The translations under genes were made by a program, and so were the position numbers. The notes under the pieces are model-generated. The model did no database searches, was not told the origin of the DNA, and was given only the letters and a program-made list of their open reading frames with translations. A stretch of DNA of 64,000 nt from Spinellus fusiger (Eukaryota; Mucoromycota; Mucoromycetes; Mucorales; Phycomycetaceae), in the NCBI GenBank assembly GCA_025094145.1, contig JALLLS010000046.1, positions 186,001-250,000 on the forward strand, given 5' to 3'. Shown piece after piece: positions 50,348 through 61,808 of the stretch (its first letter is position 1; each line of letters opens with the position of its first letter).

Positions 50348-51794
50348 ATGACTCCAAAAGAGACTCTTGAAGGCCTAGTACAACCAGAATGGCATAGGAA
50401 ATTCGACAAGCATTGGTCTCAATTTAAAAGACCCACAGGCATATCTCTCCAACATTATGCCCATGTTAAATGGCTCGGAAGAGTAGGGTTTGTTTCAAAG
50501 GGAATCGTGTATGCAGTCATGGGTGGGCTGTGCATATCTACTGCTGCACATCTTGATGATGAAGTCTACAAAATACAATCTCCAATGGTAATGGTCTACT
50601 TTAACAGGCAAGAAGAACTTATCTCTGTTGGTAGGGTGTATTCATTTACTTGGGACTCTTCTCCATGGGCACCCCTCTTCTCGCCATTATGCTTATTGGC
50701 ATCTCTTTCTATTCTATCTGGAGATTGTAAGTTCTTATTTCTGTTGATTTTATTCACCTCATTGCTTGTAGTTGGGAAGGCATCTATGGTCAAGGAGCAG
50801 ATCAATCTCAGTCTGTATTCAAAAACTTTTTTCGATGTCGACTCTCGCCCATTGTCTCTGGATGCGTCTATATTGTCTATCTTACCTACATTGGCAAACT
50901 CCTGGCTAAATCAAGAGAAGAGAGAATTGCTATGGGGTCTTTGGAATCAGACAACTGTTTTCCTTCTTGCTGGGGAAGATCCTCCAACTGGTTACAAAGA
51001 GCAGCTGTTGCTATGTTTGGGATTGCGTTTCTCATTGCCTGTATAACACAGCTACAGAATGTACTTTCAAAACGATGGCATGCTGATCTTATGGTCCATC
51101 ACTGTACTTCCTTTGAGAAATGGACTATGTTTGCCCTGGGTCACCTTGGATTTCTTGCTCGTGCTGGTGTAAGAAAATCATTCTGCTGTCTTTGTCTTTT
51201 TCTTTTTTCTTTCTCTTTTGCCTAACGCATGAAACCCATGGACTTGTTTCATCTTAGGTCTTTATGTTTGTTGCCGTGTTTATGTTCAAATCTATGCGAG
51301 AAGAAGTACCAGCTCAACACGACACCTTTTCAGAGGCTCTTAATCAAATAACAGAGGCACACAACGGAGTGATTGCTCTTTGGATACTTGGCATAGGCCT
51401 CATCTTCTTTGGTGTGTTTGCTACACTCAATGCCTACTATAAATATTACCCTACACCACCACCCTATAGAAAACCCTTTCTTAAAAAGAATGCCATTGTA
51501 AAGCCAACCGCCACAGATGACACCTCCAGTAGAAATACAGAAACGACCCGTCATACTGACATTATGTCTTCTCAGATGATGGATAACTTGCCTGTTAGTT
51601 TGACTCGTCAAAGTTCCTTTTTGCAACCCAATGGTGTTATGCCATTATCTTCCATTTCTTCTGTACCTCTTCACTCCAGCATACTCATATCAGATGAAAC
51701 TTCATTCCCAACACAACCTGAAGGACCACCTTCTCCTTGGGAAAACACGGCACGCTATAGAATGCAGACTCAAGCATCACAGCGCCCAAGTTAA
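50348..51794 (+). CDS. DUF1206-type multispanning membrane protein
   Basis: Exons 50348-50587, 50635-50726, 50772-51168 and 51258-51794 give 421 residues. Three internal repeats each begin with a conserved small motif and two membrane helices. The first has VKWLGRVGFVSKGIVYAVMG, then LGLFSMGTPLLAIMLIGI and YSIWRFWEG. The last has KWTMFALGHLGFLARAGVFM, then ALWILGIGLIFFGVFATLNAYY. That order (ARxGyxakGvvY... FY..WR..E) is the DUF1206 signature as I know it, a family common in bacteria and of unknown function. A serine-rich cytosolic tail (~330-421) is extra. The introns have normal fungal splice sites, so the gene is at home here. The function is not known. Confidence 0.75.
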
Positions 51795-53623
51795 GACAGG
51801 AGTTGAGCAAGTCATTTGTCTGTACCTTTACCTTTTTTCTTTTCTTTTTTTTCTTTCTTTCTTGGACATACTGAAGCTTAAAGACCAATACCTGTGTATT
51901 ATATTACTCTATATTACATACTCTATCCTCTGTTATTTTTACTTAATACTAGTCATTACTACAGTACATATTATACATACTAATAAATCATACATATTAT
52001 TATATAAAAAGTCCAAATGTACACATGCACCTATTGGTTTATTTTTATTTTTATTATTTAAAAACTATAATAAACGACACTTTTTTCTTCGTATAAATAT
52101 ATACAAACATGGAATAAGGTGAGTGGCCTTGTATCTTAAGAGATGATATGCAATAAAGATCCACTGGCCTGTTGATGCTTTCACAACGGTCTTTATTTTA
52201 ACCACTTTACCGTGAAATGCCTAAAGTTATAAATCACATTTTAGATTATAAATATAGATGCACGAAGCTATATAAAAACTAAACTAAACTAAAATGAAAT
52301 AAAATAAAATAATTGTAATAAATAAATGTAATAAATAAATAAAAAAGTACACCTGAGGCTTTGGATGACTCCAAGTTCATGTGAAAATACAGATCATATG
52401 TCTTGATGCATCTATACTATTTATGCAAGTATGAATGATACCCCTTTTTATAAAGTGGTATACTTGATTTCATCATTGCTACGGCTGCTATTCTCAGGCA
52501 AAAGAAAGAAACTAGGAATCTTAATTAATAAGGTTGTTCTCTGGATAGATTAGCATTCACCACTTGATTATTGAATGGTGGATTCTTTGTTATGAATAGC
52601 ATGTATTTTAGTGATAAAGAGAATGAAGTGAAACACAGTATAATAGACTGCTATGGTCATTTCTTAAAGAACAATATCATTAACTTTAAGCTAATGAATC
52701 AATTCAATGTCAACTATCTTCTCCTGTTATCAGCCTGTGGCTTCTTCTTTTATTGTACAAAAATAATAAATTGCATTCAGAAGTTTTTGATGTTGTTTCT
52801 ATACTTGTATTTACTAGGATGAACTGTGAATGCTATTAGAGTGCTGTAGAGTATAATAAACCAATACAGTATCTACTAAGAATCGTCCCATTGAGGTGAC
52901 TGTATGTGTAATGAGTTCTAAACACACTTGCAAGTTTTATATTCCGATAGACTTTTTATACCATGTTATTCTACTTGTTTGTAATATAATAATAATAAAT
53001 AGACATTAAATGGATGGTAGAGACGTCTGCCTTGTATAAATCATAGCCAAGGTCAAAAGAATCTTCATCACTCTACACCTGTGATTGTTGAGATTCTCTT
53101 TCTGAAGAATATTGCCTATTTCTAGATTTCTCTTTTCTTTTTTATTTAAAAAAAAACAAAAAAATAGACACCTTGGCCCAGAAAGATAGTTTTCCTTTAG
53201 TGTCTGAATGTGTTTGGGGCTGTCAATACTACACTTCACTATAGAAACAGTCGTCCCCACACTATTACGAGTCTTGATATGACTAGTTTCTCTGTATCTC
53301 TTCAGAATAAAAAGATACAGTAAACCAATAAACAGCTCTTATTTGACTCGTACTATTCTTACTTTGTGTACATTGATTAAAGACACCCGTCTTTTTTTTT
53401 CTGTTAGAAAGAGGCTCTGTTACTTGCTCATTGGTGTTGGATAAGGCAGATAGAACAGAGTAATAATAATAATAAATAATAAATAAATGATAAATAAAAG
53501 AGATGAAAATAGTAGGCCGGAAAATAAAATAAAAATAAAATAAAAAAATAAACCTCCCAATTCATATTTTCAACAAGTCATCTCTCTTCGTTATTCTCTT
53601 TCTTTTTCTTTTCTTGTGACACC
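51795..53623. other. AT-rich intergenic region, no gene recognised
   Basis: It contains short ATAA/AAATA runs (~52275-52345, ~53460-53550). Open frames at 51631-52122 and 52571-52822 have the composition of AT-rich noise. I saw no transposon ends. Confidence 0.5.
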
Positions 53624-54001
53624 ATGGCAAAAGGCAGAGATAAAAGCAAAGGCAGTACTGTAAAATGTAGGTGTTTATTCAACTCTGGGGATGGAAAGAT
53701 ACCAACACATTCAACCAAAGCACAAAAGGCAGAGACAAGAAAGGCAAAACGAGTCAACAAGGTAGAAGGGCGTGAACATACATAAGAGAAACAAGACATT
53801 TGTTATTTGTAGACTGCTTACTTGACACGCTCTCCTTGTAGAAATCTGCATTCCAAGAATATGGAACAGGGGGCCTTGATTCTCAACTTGAACAGCTAGG
53901 ACTCTGTACCAAAGACATGGTAGGCGATGGCAATTGTCTATTTCGGTAAACAGAGAAGAGGGGAGAGAAAAGAGGAGTATTGATAAAGTGTATATCTATA
54001 G

Positions 54002-54043
<42 letters not shown>

Positions 54044-55331
54044 ACATATCATTAATAAGAAGAAAAAAAACAATCTTATTTAACTATTAAAAGTGCTTTA
54101 TCAGATCAGTACGCCGGATCTGATAAGATGCATAAGAAGATACGACAAGATATATGTCAATCTATGCGACTTGAGAAAGAAAAATACGAATGCTTTATAG
54201 AAGATGATCGCTCATTTGAAGATCATGTGGATTGTATGGAAGAGGATGGTACTTTTGGTGGAAACATTGAGATTGTCGTCTTTGCTCGCCTTTATCTTGT
54301 CAATATCAAAATATACCAGCCCGGGTTGATGTAAGTATCAGTAGTAAAGTGCCTGTTCAATATCAATGGACAAAGAGTTGAGTAGCTTCCATGTCAACTA
54401 TCCATAGTAAATAATGGCCTAGGACAGCTATTGTGTTTATGCTAGTGAGGAAGAAGACGCAGCCGAGAAAGAGCGACCCACATTGCATTTGGCGTAAGTA
54501 TTAGTGAATAGTAATAGTTATAATAAAGAAAGAAAGGCTATTTTCATGAGACTCATCTCAATCATTGATACATAAAACACACCTTCTCATGGCACAGCTA
54601 TCACAGCTGGGAGCATTACAGTTCAATCCGTCGTATAGAAGGCCCCCATACAGGACCACCAGAGATAAAGGTAAAGAGAAATGGAATGGCATGATAAAGT
54701 ATGACACATCTTGTTATATTTATAGGTAGAAGATTCATTCGAAGCAAAAGAAGAGAATGAGGAGGATACCACGGAAGATACCATGACTTCTCAAGAAAAG
54801 ACAGTACAGAACTCTTGCCCTGATGTTAGTGTGCGAAGAATCCGTACATTGTTACGAAAATACAAAGGAGATCCTGATAAAGTGATTGACTTTCTTTATG
54901 AAGCAATGTATCAAGAAGAAGAGAAAAAGGAGGAAACAGAGGCCCAAATGGATGAGCCCAAGAATAAAGAAGAGAACAAGGACATCTCAAAAGAGAGTGC
55001 CGGTCCCACTCTGTCCCAGCCTTTAGAAACAGACACTCTAAATGACACACCAACCCAAGACCAAAAGACACACGATCCAGTCATCTTGGATAGCAAACCT
55101 GCCCCGCCAACAACAGAGACAGTTGCTGAGGAAGAACCTGCTCTAATGAAATCACAAACAAAAGTCAAAAGGAAATCTGCGCACCAACGTAAACAGGAAG
55201 CCAAGCTATTGCAGAAGGCTCAGAGATTGGAGAAGAAGAGAGGATCTGCAAAGGCTTCAGGTTCAACAGAGACAGAGACATCCCAAGATCCAGATGGTTT
55301 GAGTAAGCCAATGAAGCAGCTATGTATTTGA
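53624..55331 (+). CDS. OTU-domain deubiquitinase (OTUD3-like)
   Basis: Six exons splice in phase: 53624-53761, 53842-53945, 54094-54330, 54428-54493, 54598-54670 and 54726-55331. They give 407 residues. The OTU catalytic core has the aspartate and cysteine in VGDGNCLFRALSDQYAG and the late histidine in LHLAYHSWEHYSSIRR. The middle has GTFGGNIEIVVFARLYLVNI. After the OTU domain an acidic linker leads to a UBA/CUE-like helix set (VRRIRTLLRKYKGDPDKVIDFLYEAM), then a lysine-rich tail (KRKSAHQRKQEAKLLQK). The order OTU plus UBA-like resembles OTUD3-type enzymes that trim ubiquitin chains. It ends 23 bp before the stop of the opposing SerRS gene. Confidence 0.93.
54003..54041. repeat. GT dinucleotide repeat inside an OTU-gene intron
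   Basis: About 18 GT units lie in intron 2 of the OTU gene. Confidence 0.95.
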
Positions 55332-55354
55332 AGGAGAAGAAATAAAACAAGTCG

Positions 55355-55682
55355 TTAAGAAAGAAAAGAAGGTTCTCCTGGCATCCATTTCCTAAGCACA
55401 GAAGGAATCTCCACGGTGCCATCTGTATTTTGAAATGTCTCTAGAATAGCAATGATAATACGAGGTACTGCTAATGCTGTTCCATTTACAGTATGGCAGA
55501 AGAATGTATTCTTTTCAGTAAGATGAGTGGGTCGATAACGGATAGAGAGTCTTCTTGACTGATAATCTGTACAATTAGAAGTTGAAGATATCTAGAGAAA
55601 GACAAACAGACAGAGGATGAGACATGTATGGTGAATGACCAAATGCAGTAGTAGAAATACCTCTCCCCATGCATTTCTTCCT

Positions 55683-55713
<31 letters not shown>

Positions 55714-56972
55714 AGGCACTGGCCCCTAATTCTTCTGTTGGCATGTCCAACACTCTAACACAACAATTACCTAGACTGTTCATCCCCAAGAGAGACTCAC
55801 CTAAAGCACAACCCCAACTCTGTAAACATTTCTTCCTGTAGCTCTCTAAACTCCTCCATCATAGCATCACTCTGCTCAAAAGTAGTTACTGCAAACAACT
55901 CTACTTTAGAAAACTGATGTACTCGGTACAGTCCTTTTGTTTCTGTGCCACGTCCACCTGCCTCTACACGAAAAGCTCTTCCCAGTCCCACAAGCCGCTG
56001 GGGTAAATCAGCCTGTTCTATCAACCTCATTGCAAATTTCCCTGCAAGAGGTATCTCCGCTGTTCCTGACAAACACAATGCGTTGCCGTGAGTAGGTTCT
56101 GGACCAGAGAGATGGTATATTTGCGAGCTTTTATTGTTTCTTGGTTGATAGCCACAGCCATACGCTATAGAGGTCTTAACAATATCAGGCGTTGTCACAG
56201 CAAGAAATCCACGCCCGGCTGCTTTATGCATGGCGTACTGAATCAATGCTGTTTCCAAGAACGCACCCATGCCTTGAAGATAATAGAAGCTTGAGCCACT
56301 GACAATGGCGGCCTGTTTTAGATCCAAAATGGAAAGACGGTGAGCAAGAGCCATATGGTCTTGGAGGGGAGTTTCTGGTGTGGCTATTCTTGGACTGCCT
56401 ATGGTTTTGAGCACACGGGCTTCTGATTCTGGGCCCACAGGAGTCCTTGGGTGAGTAGTATTGGGAAGTTGGAGGGCCTGAGATAGCATCTGGGACTCAA
56501 TGTCTTCTAATTGCTCTTGGACATGAACAAGGTCTGTCTTGATGACTCTACTTTGGCTAATAAGAGAGTGACGTTCTGCTACAGAGTCCTTTGACATTTC
56601 TTTTATTTCTTTGGAAAGGGTGTTTTGTTGTTCTCGGAGGGAAACGAGATGGACATAGAGTTTTTTTCTTTTTTCGTAGTTTCTTTGAAAGGCTTCTGTA
56701 TCTGTTGTGATGTGTTGGCGTTGTTGCATATTTTTATTGATGTGCTGGATGTTTTCATAAATGTATGTGTAGTCTAGCCTGGGAGGAATATATCCACCAC
56801 CTGTTTTCTCATGCTGGAGAAGAATGTGTGCACTATGGAAATATCGCCCTGGTTTGAGGGTTGCTGTTACTAGAGATAAGGCCCTTGTACGCTTTAGAAT
56901 GGACATTGGAAAGAGGACATACTTATTTTTTATCTGATATTGATTAGCTCCTACTACCAGTGACTGTCTCAT
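55355..56972 (-). CDS. Mitochondrial seryl-tRNA synthetase
   Basis: Exons 55801-56972, 55661-55754 and 55355-55591 give about 501 residues from the first true ATG ([11 protein letters not shown]...). The frame is open further upstream but only from a GTG. The N-terminus is basic without acidic residues, as for a mitochondrial presequence ([20 protein letters not shown]). A tRNA-binding long coiled coil lies at ~90-175. The class II core has motif 2 as [11 protein letters not shown]...[14 protein letters not shown] and motif 3 as [18 protein letters not shown]; the block [12 protein letters not shown] is also present. The enzyme charges tRNA-Ser. The mitochondrial assignment is inference from the leader and from the short bacterial-type core. 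Confidence 0.93.
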
Positions 56973-57388
56973 GCTTACTCTGGCTGTTGTTGTGACCTTT
57001 TTTTTTTCTTTCTCTTTTTCCACTCCAAAGGGGTTGTTTTTATTCTATCATTCTATTATCTTGAAGAATAAGCTACTGGATACGAATACAGAGAGAACAT
57101 CAGACAAAGAATTTTTTTTTAAAAAAAAAAAGTAAAGATGTGTATAATTCATTCATTGCTGACTTGTGTTGGGTACTTATCTATAGTGAACTAATTTTAA
57201 TCATTAGAAAATAATCATATACGGTTCTTTTATAACTCATATATGAGGAGTATTACATAGTTATTATAACATCAATACACTAGGCTATAAATAATACAAT
57301 AATAACAATGATACATACACACTGTCCTATAAATACAGCTATCTATAACAGATACGTATACAGCTACAGATGCTCTTTTTTTTTAATA
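56973..57388. other. 5' flank of the SerRS gene up to a Tc1-like copy
   Basis: AT-rich, with an A-run near 57121-57131. No gene was seen. It contains the SerRS promoter side by position. Confidence 0.5.
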
Positions 57389-58249
57389 CAGTCCCAAGTA
57401 ATAAGTGACTAGACAAAAGATAGACTTCTATTTTTTATTCTTCAAAAATAAAAGAGGTCTTTTTCTTTTCTTTTATAACTTATTCAATAGATGACTTTAG
57501 TCAATGAAAATCAGCCAACTGTTAGCTAAGAACATAAAGATAGTCCCACCAAAAGAAGAGAGCATACTATGTTTATTAGAGGTCAAATCATAGGACAATA
57601 GAAAAGATATGCTACTTATCAAAAGATTTCTGACGATATTGACATCCCAAAGAGCACAGTGGGCAAGAGTGTCCTATTGTATAAAAACAAAAGCATGAAT
57701 CAACTCAGAATGTGTACAGGAAGACCTGAGGAGGTGTCATCTACTTCAAAACTAGCAATGATATTGTCTATTCATAGAAACCCTATGCAAACAATTGCAT
57801 ATCATTTGAAAAATATGAATGATGCAGGTGTGGATATTTGCCGTAGCACATTTTTAAAATACATGAATGAATATAGGGTTTTTCTTATATTCACCATCAA
57901 GAGAACCTAGTGTGACATTTACTCACAAGCATAACCAATACAAATCAACTTGAACGATGCTTGCGTAGTGAATGGGAGAAAGATCCCAAATGAACTTCTG
58001 GAAAATTTAGTGGATAGCATCCCAAAGAGGTGCTCCGCTGTGATGAAGAATAAAGGCTTTTGCTACAAAGTACTAAGCAATATTCTTATAATGAGGATGT
58101 AGACAATCATCTAAAGAACAACTCTTCCAAATCTTGTGTTATTCCATGAACCTTTTATTATGAACATGTTAGACTGATACATGCCTTTGTTCTTCAAAAA
58201 ATAATAATCAATTATTTTGATTTTTTTAGTCACTTATTACTTGGGACTG
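57389..58249 (+). mobile_element. Tc1-like family A copy 3, internally deleted
   Basis: The left end is CAGTCCCAAGTAATAAGTGA. The right end read inward is identical over these 20 bases, and each end has a TA outside it (57387-57388 and 58250-58251). The copy is 861 bp against 1360 for copy 1. The missing block corresponds to roughly 443-955 of copy 1, the catalytic domain. The junction is at about 57935-57945, different from that of copy 2, so the deletions arose independently. The outer ~120 bp is nearly identical to copy 1. Confidence 0.9.
57504..57910 (+). pseudogene. Truncated transposase in family A copy 3
   Basis: The frame starts MKISQLLAKNIKIVPP and stops after ~29 codons at a TAG (57591-57593), the same nonsense codon as in copy 1. 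A second start at 57659 reopens the helix-turn-helix part to 57910. The DDE region is absent. Confidence 0.8.
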
Positions 58250-58572
58250 TAAAGCCAATGCTTATTAGACTTGTGTGTTTTGCAGTGTTGATATCTATTA
58301 TTTTTGGAATCTAAATTTCGAAGTAGCATTATAGTGTCCGGTGAAAGAATGCATCCGACAAAAAGATGTGGCTGTTCTTTACGAATGACTAACTGCTAAG
58401 GAGCTCATTTTTTTAATATATAAGATAATAATAATAATAGTAGTAGTAGTAGTATTAGTAGTAGTAATAATAATAGCAATAATTCTTTCTCTTCGATGGT
58501 CTTTGTTTTTATGTTACTATATATTGAGAGGGTTCTCTTTTTGTTCTCTTTTTGGTCAACAGAAATATCTAT
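58250..58572. other. Spacer with a trinucleotide repeat
   Basis: Between the Tc1-like copy and the 3' end of the unknown gene lies a run of TAA/TAG trinucleotides (58426-58482). Nothing else was recognised. Confidence 0.6.
58426..58482. repeat. TAA/TAG trinucleotide run
   Basis: AATAATAATAGTAGTAGTAG-type interrupted trinucleotide repeat in the 3' flank of the unknown minus-strand gene. Confidence 0.9.
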
Positions 58573-60536
58573 TCAATAGCCATTTCTGCCATGAGAGGGT
58601 GTCTTTCTTAGTCCTTGGCGTTTCTGTGCTGAATGAGCATACATTAGAGGAGAAGCATAAGCAGGATGAAGTGCTACTATTACAAGTGAATGCAAAAAAA
58701 AGAAGCAAACACACAAACACACTGAATAAGTTGACTGGACACATTAGACACATCTCCATTGTACTTACACTCCTCTGCATCACTTCTATTTCGCTGATGA
58801 TAAAGAGACAGAGGTTCATAGGGTATTCTATTGTCATACAAAGCAGAAGATGACTGATTGGAACGAGAATGTCGCAATGTCCTTGGCCTTGTAGCACTTT
58901 TACTTTGCATAGGTAAATGACCCTGCTGTCGAGAAGAAGAACGGCTGGATGTTCTAGGAGAAGTAGGCGCCATGGGTCGATACCTTGGTGCATCGTAATA
59001 GTTGTGTTGCTCTTCTTGCTCTAAATAGGCGTCATTGTAAATAGCATAGGCATCGGGTCTATGATCTTGCCCTTCTTCTTCATGGTACATGGGAGAATAC
59101 CAACGAGGATCGTAATCAGGCTCATACTCATCATAATGAGGTTCATCGTAGTAGTCGTACATGAGCATGGGGTTCTCTTCATAAGGAATAAAGCGAGGCT
59201 GACTCTTACTGCGATGATGCTTTGGTTTTAATTTTGTAGGCTGTGGCGATTGTGATTGTGATTGTGATTGTGGTTGTGATTGTGGTTGTGGTTGTGACGG
59301 TACTGCCATAGTATCTTTCTCTCGAGACATATGTTGCTGTTCATAATGCATGGCAGAATCCGATAAGGAAGGGGTGGGTTCTACAGAAGTAGGTTGTTTG
59401 GGAGATTTACGAGTGGTTTTTGTGCTAGAAAGACCTGTACTAGGCCGCCTTAGTTCTTCCTGTCGACATCTGCTACTATAGGCGTAGTGAGGAGACAGTG
59501 CCTCACGGTGAGAACTACTTTGCACAGGTAATTCATTAGTACCATAAGGTCGCCTTGATCCTCCGAAGTGTGTTTGTGGTGTGGGCCGTTGATAATGAGT
59601 CCATGATTCTTGAACATGCAATTCCAACTGCCTTAGTCGTTCTTGTAGATCTTCATTGTGTCTCTCAAGTACCTCCTTGTGGTTCTGGAATTCAAGTCTT
59701 TCACGAGTAAGCAATTCGACCTGTTGACGCAAAAGACTGTTTTGCACTACAACTGCCTGATGAATGTCCAGGGCAATGGTGTCCAGGGCAGGAGTGTCTT
59801 TGGGTGACTGGAGGTTCTTTTCTGGTGTAGAGTGACGTGGCGTTCTTGCCTTGGATCCATTGGAAGCACTGGCTGTCATGGTAGTAGTTCGGTCTTTCAT
59901 AATGGTATGGGCCATGGAAGGTGACACACAGTCTACAGGAAGATCTTTTCCGGTGATTATTTCCATTGTACCCATAATAGAAGGATCTGCCTGTACCTGA
60001 GGAGTATCATTTTTAAAGGATCTTAATGTCTTTATAGATATCTCTTTTGCAGTGGCATAGTTGGGTGTATGTAGGAGGGATGTGTTTACAAGTGGCTGTT
60101 CCTTTGACACCTTTTGCTCTACGTGGGGTGATAATGAGCGCACTCTTTCTGGGGACAAACGCTTTGGTGGTACAGATGAGTGTGGAATACAGGGACGAAA
60201 AGCAGGACGTAAAGGATCAGCGTAGTTGTTAGCTGCAGAAGGAAGAGAAGTTTTTGTAGTGGGTGTATCTTTTGTAGTGGGTATATCTTTTGTAGTGGGT
60301 ATATCTTTTGTAGTGGTTGTATCTTTTGTAGTGGATAGCAACGGACACGCTGAAGTGTTGCCTAGCAATGGATACGGCCTAACAACAGGAAGCGGTGATT
60401 TTATACCCTTTTCAGTTGCACTGAGGCGATCTCTCTGGGCAAAAGTATCTATCCTAGGGCCTTTGTTACTAGTGCCAATTTCCAAGGCGTCTTTCTGGAA
60501 AACATTCCTCAAGACCTGTTTTTGTTTATTGATCAT
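58573..60536 (-). CDS. Unknown, mostly disordered protein with a coiled coil
   Basis: Exons 58769-60536 and 58573-58676, joined by a 92-nt intron with GTAAGT and TAG borders, give about 623 residues from MINKQKQVLRNV. The frame is open 17 codons further upstream, with a hydrophobic stretch, but without an ATG, so a short upstream exon with a signal anchor is possible. Features seen: a 21-bp tandem coding TTKDIP repeats (~residues 62-85); a coiled coil rich in E, R, L and Q (~245-300, for example RQQVELLTRERLEFQNHKEV); a QPQSQ run (~410-430); a tyrosine/acidic patch (~465-530, DEPHYDEYEPDYDPRWY); and serine/arginine-rich segments. I do not recognise a family. The low complexity suggests a scaffold, but no function can be claimed. 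Confidence 0.7.
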
Positions 60537-61102
60537 AAAGAAGTATAAGAGGAAGAGTGAAAATCCAGCTACGCAGCTATCTTCCAATCTGTGTAGCCTA
60601 TAAGATCATGAGGTTAAGGTTATTCTATTGCCTGAATAAGTTGTTCTATAGAGACACGGACCCTTATTTAGATGGGCCATAACAGGCCGAAGCACTGGCC
60701 TTGATGAGATGTTATCCTTACTATAGATCCCACTGTCATTTAGCAGACATTGGCCAAGACTGGTGTGTGCTTTTATTGAATGTGTTTTTCATTTGTTTTG
60801 ATACGAACGACAAGAAAAGGGCCAGTGATAATAGCATACAATAGCATATGATAGCATAAAATAGCATGCAATAGCACACAATAGCACACAATAGCATACA
60901 ATAGCATACAATAGTATACAATAGCATAAAATAGCATACAATAGCATACAATAACATATCCCTTTATTCTATTTCTTGTCTGTTTATTAGCTGCAAATGT
61001 GAGAGGATGTTTGGGGTGAGCCAAAAAAAAAAAAACATCCATCCACTATAAAAATCACTGAAATCAACAGCCGATGGACCTTTTTTTTTGCTCTTTTTTT
61101 TC
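60537..61102. other. Divergent spacer between the unknown gene and Vfa1
   Basis: It holds the 5' flanks of both genes and the ATAGCATACA minisatellite listed separately. Confidence 0.5.
60829..60958. repeat. ATAGCATACA 10-bp minisatellite
   Basis: About 12 copies of a 10-bp unit (ATAGCATACA, with ATAGCATAAA and ATAGCACACA variants) lie in the divergent spacer. It is a contiguous tandem without spacers, so it is not a CRISPR. Confidence 0.93.
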
Positions 61103-61711
61103 ATGACCTGTCCTTTTCAGAACCTCTATAGTGCACGTCTTACTACACAGGAAAGACCCTGTTTTGTGTGTAGTAAATTTATCAATGTTGTTCTTATTAG
61201 TGCTGATAACAGCAATGACGACTGGTTTTATGTGTGTCGTTCTCATCTCGGAGACACCCACTTTTGTACGAAGCTAGGAGGCAAACCAGTCCAACCCCAG
61301 TCACCTTTGACTAAGAAACATACTCTGGAAGACCGTAAACCAGAGGGAGACACTGTGAGTGACTTGGTGGAAAGTATCAGCACAGCCTGGAAGTCATGGA
61401 GAGACACTAAGAAGGAGTCACCACAAGATACTGCAGAAAAGAACACTGCAGAAAAGAACACAAAAGACACTGCAGAAAAAGACACAAAAGACACTGCAGA
61501 GACAAGAGAGCCCTCACCCACCGCTAGTCCAAAAGAAAAGACATCCACTCCAGAGAAGGATGTACCCATTCGATTTGTCCTGCAAAAGGACTACTTCTAT
61601 CTACGTCAGCGTGAATATACAAAAAAGAAACAAAAACAAAAGGCTGAAGAAGCATTCAAGGCCTTGTCATTTCCTAAAGTGCCCACCGTGCGTCCAGGTT
61701 CCTCCTCCTAA
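61103..61711 (+). CDS. VFA1: Vps4-associated protein 1 (Vfa1)
   Basis: A single exon of 202 residues starts at the ATG at 61103 (an upstream TTG is not used). The N-terminal half shows the family block QNLYSARLTTQERPCFVCSK and the zinc-type pair CFVC...WFYVCRSHLGDTHFC. The C-terminus has a YLRQREYTKKKQKQKAEEAF helix. Yeast Vfa1 binds and stimulates the Vps4 AAA-ATPase in ESCRT-III disassembly at endosomes. Between the two conserved ends lies an insertion of KDTAEKNTAEKNT-type repeats (~residues 105-140). The gene precedes eL24 on the same strand by 97 bp. Confidence 0.9.
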   Translation: MTCPFQNLYSARLTTQERPCFVCSKFINVVLISADNSNDDWFYVCRSHLGDTHFCTKLGGKPVQPQSPLTKKHTLEDRKPEGDTVSDLVESISTAWKSWRDTKKESPQDTAEKNTAEKNTKDTAEKDTKDTAETREPSPTASPKEKTSTPEKDVPIRFVLQKDYFYLRQREYTKKKQKQKAEEAFKALSFPKVPTVRPGSSS

Positions 61712-61808
61712 TAAAAAAATGGAATTCAACGTCCGAATAGTGTGAAATCTCCTACGTCTCTTCGCACCCTTTGGTAACTTCCTCTTTCGACTCCCATCCG
61801 ACCCAACC

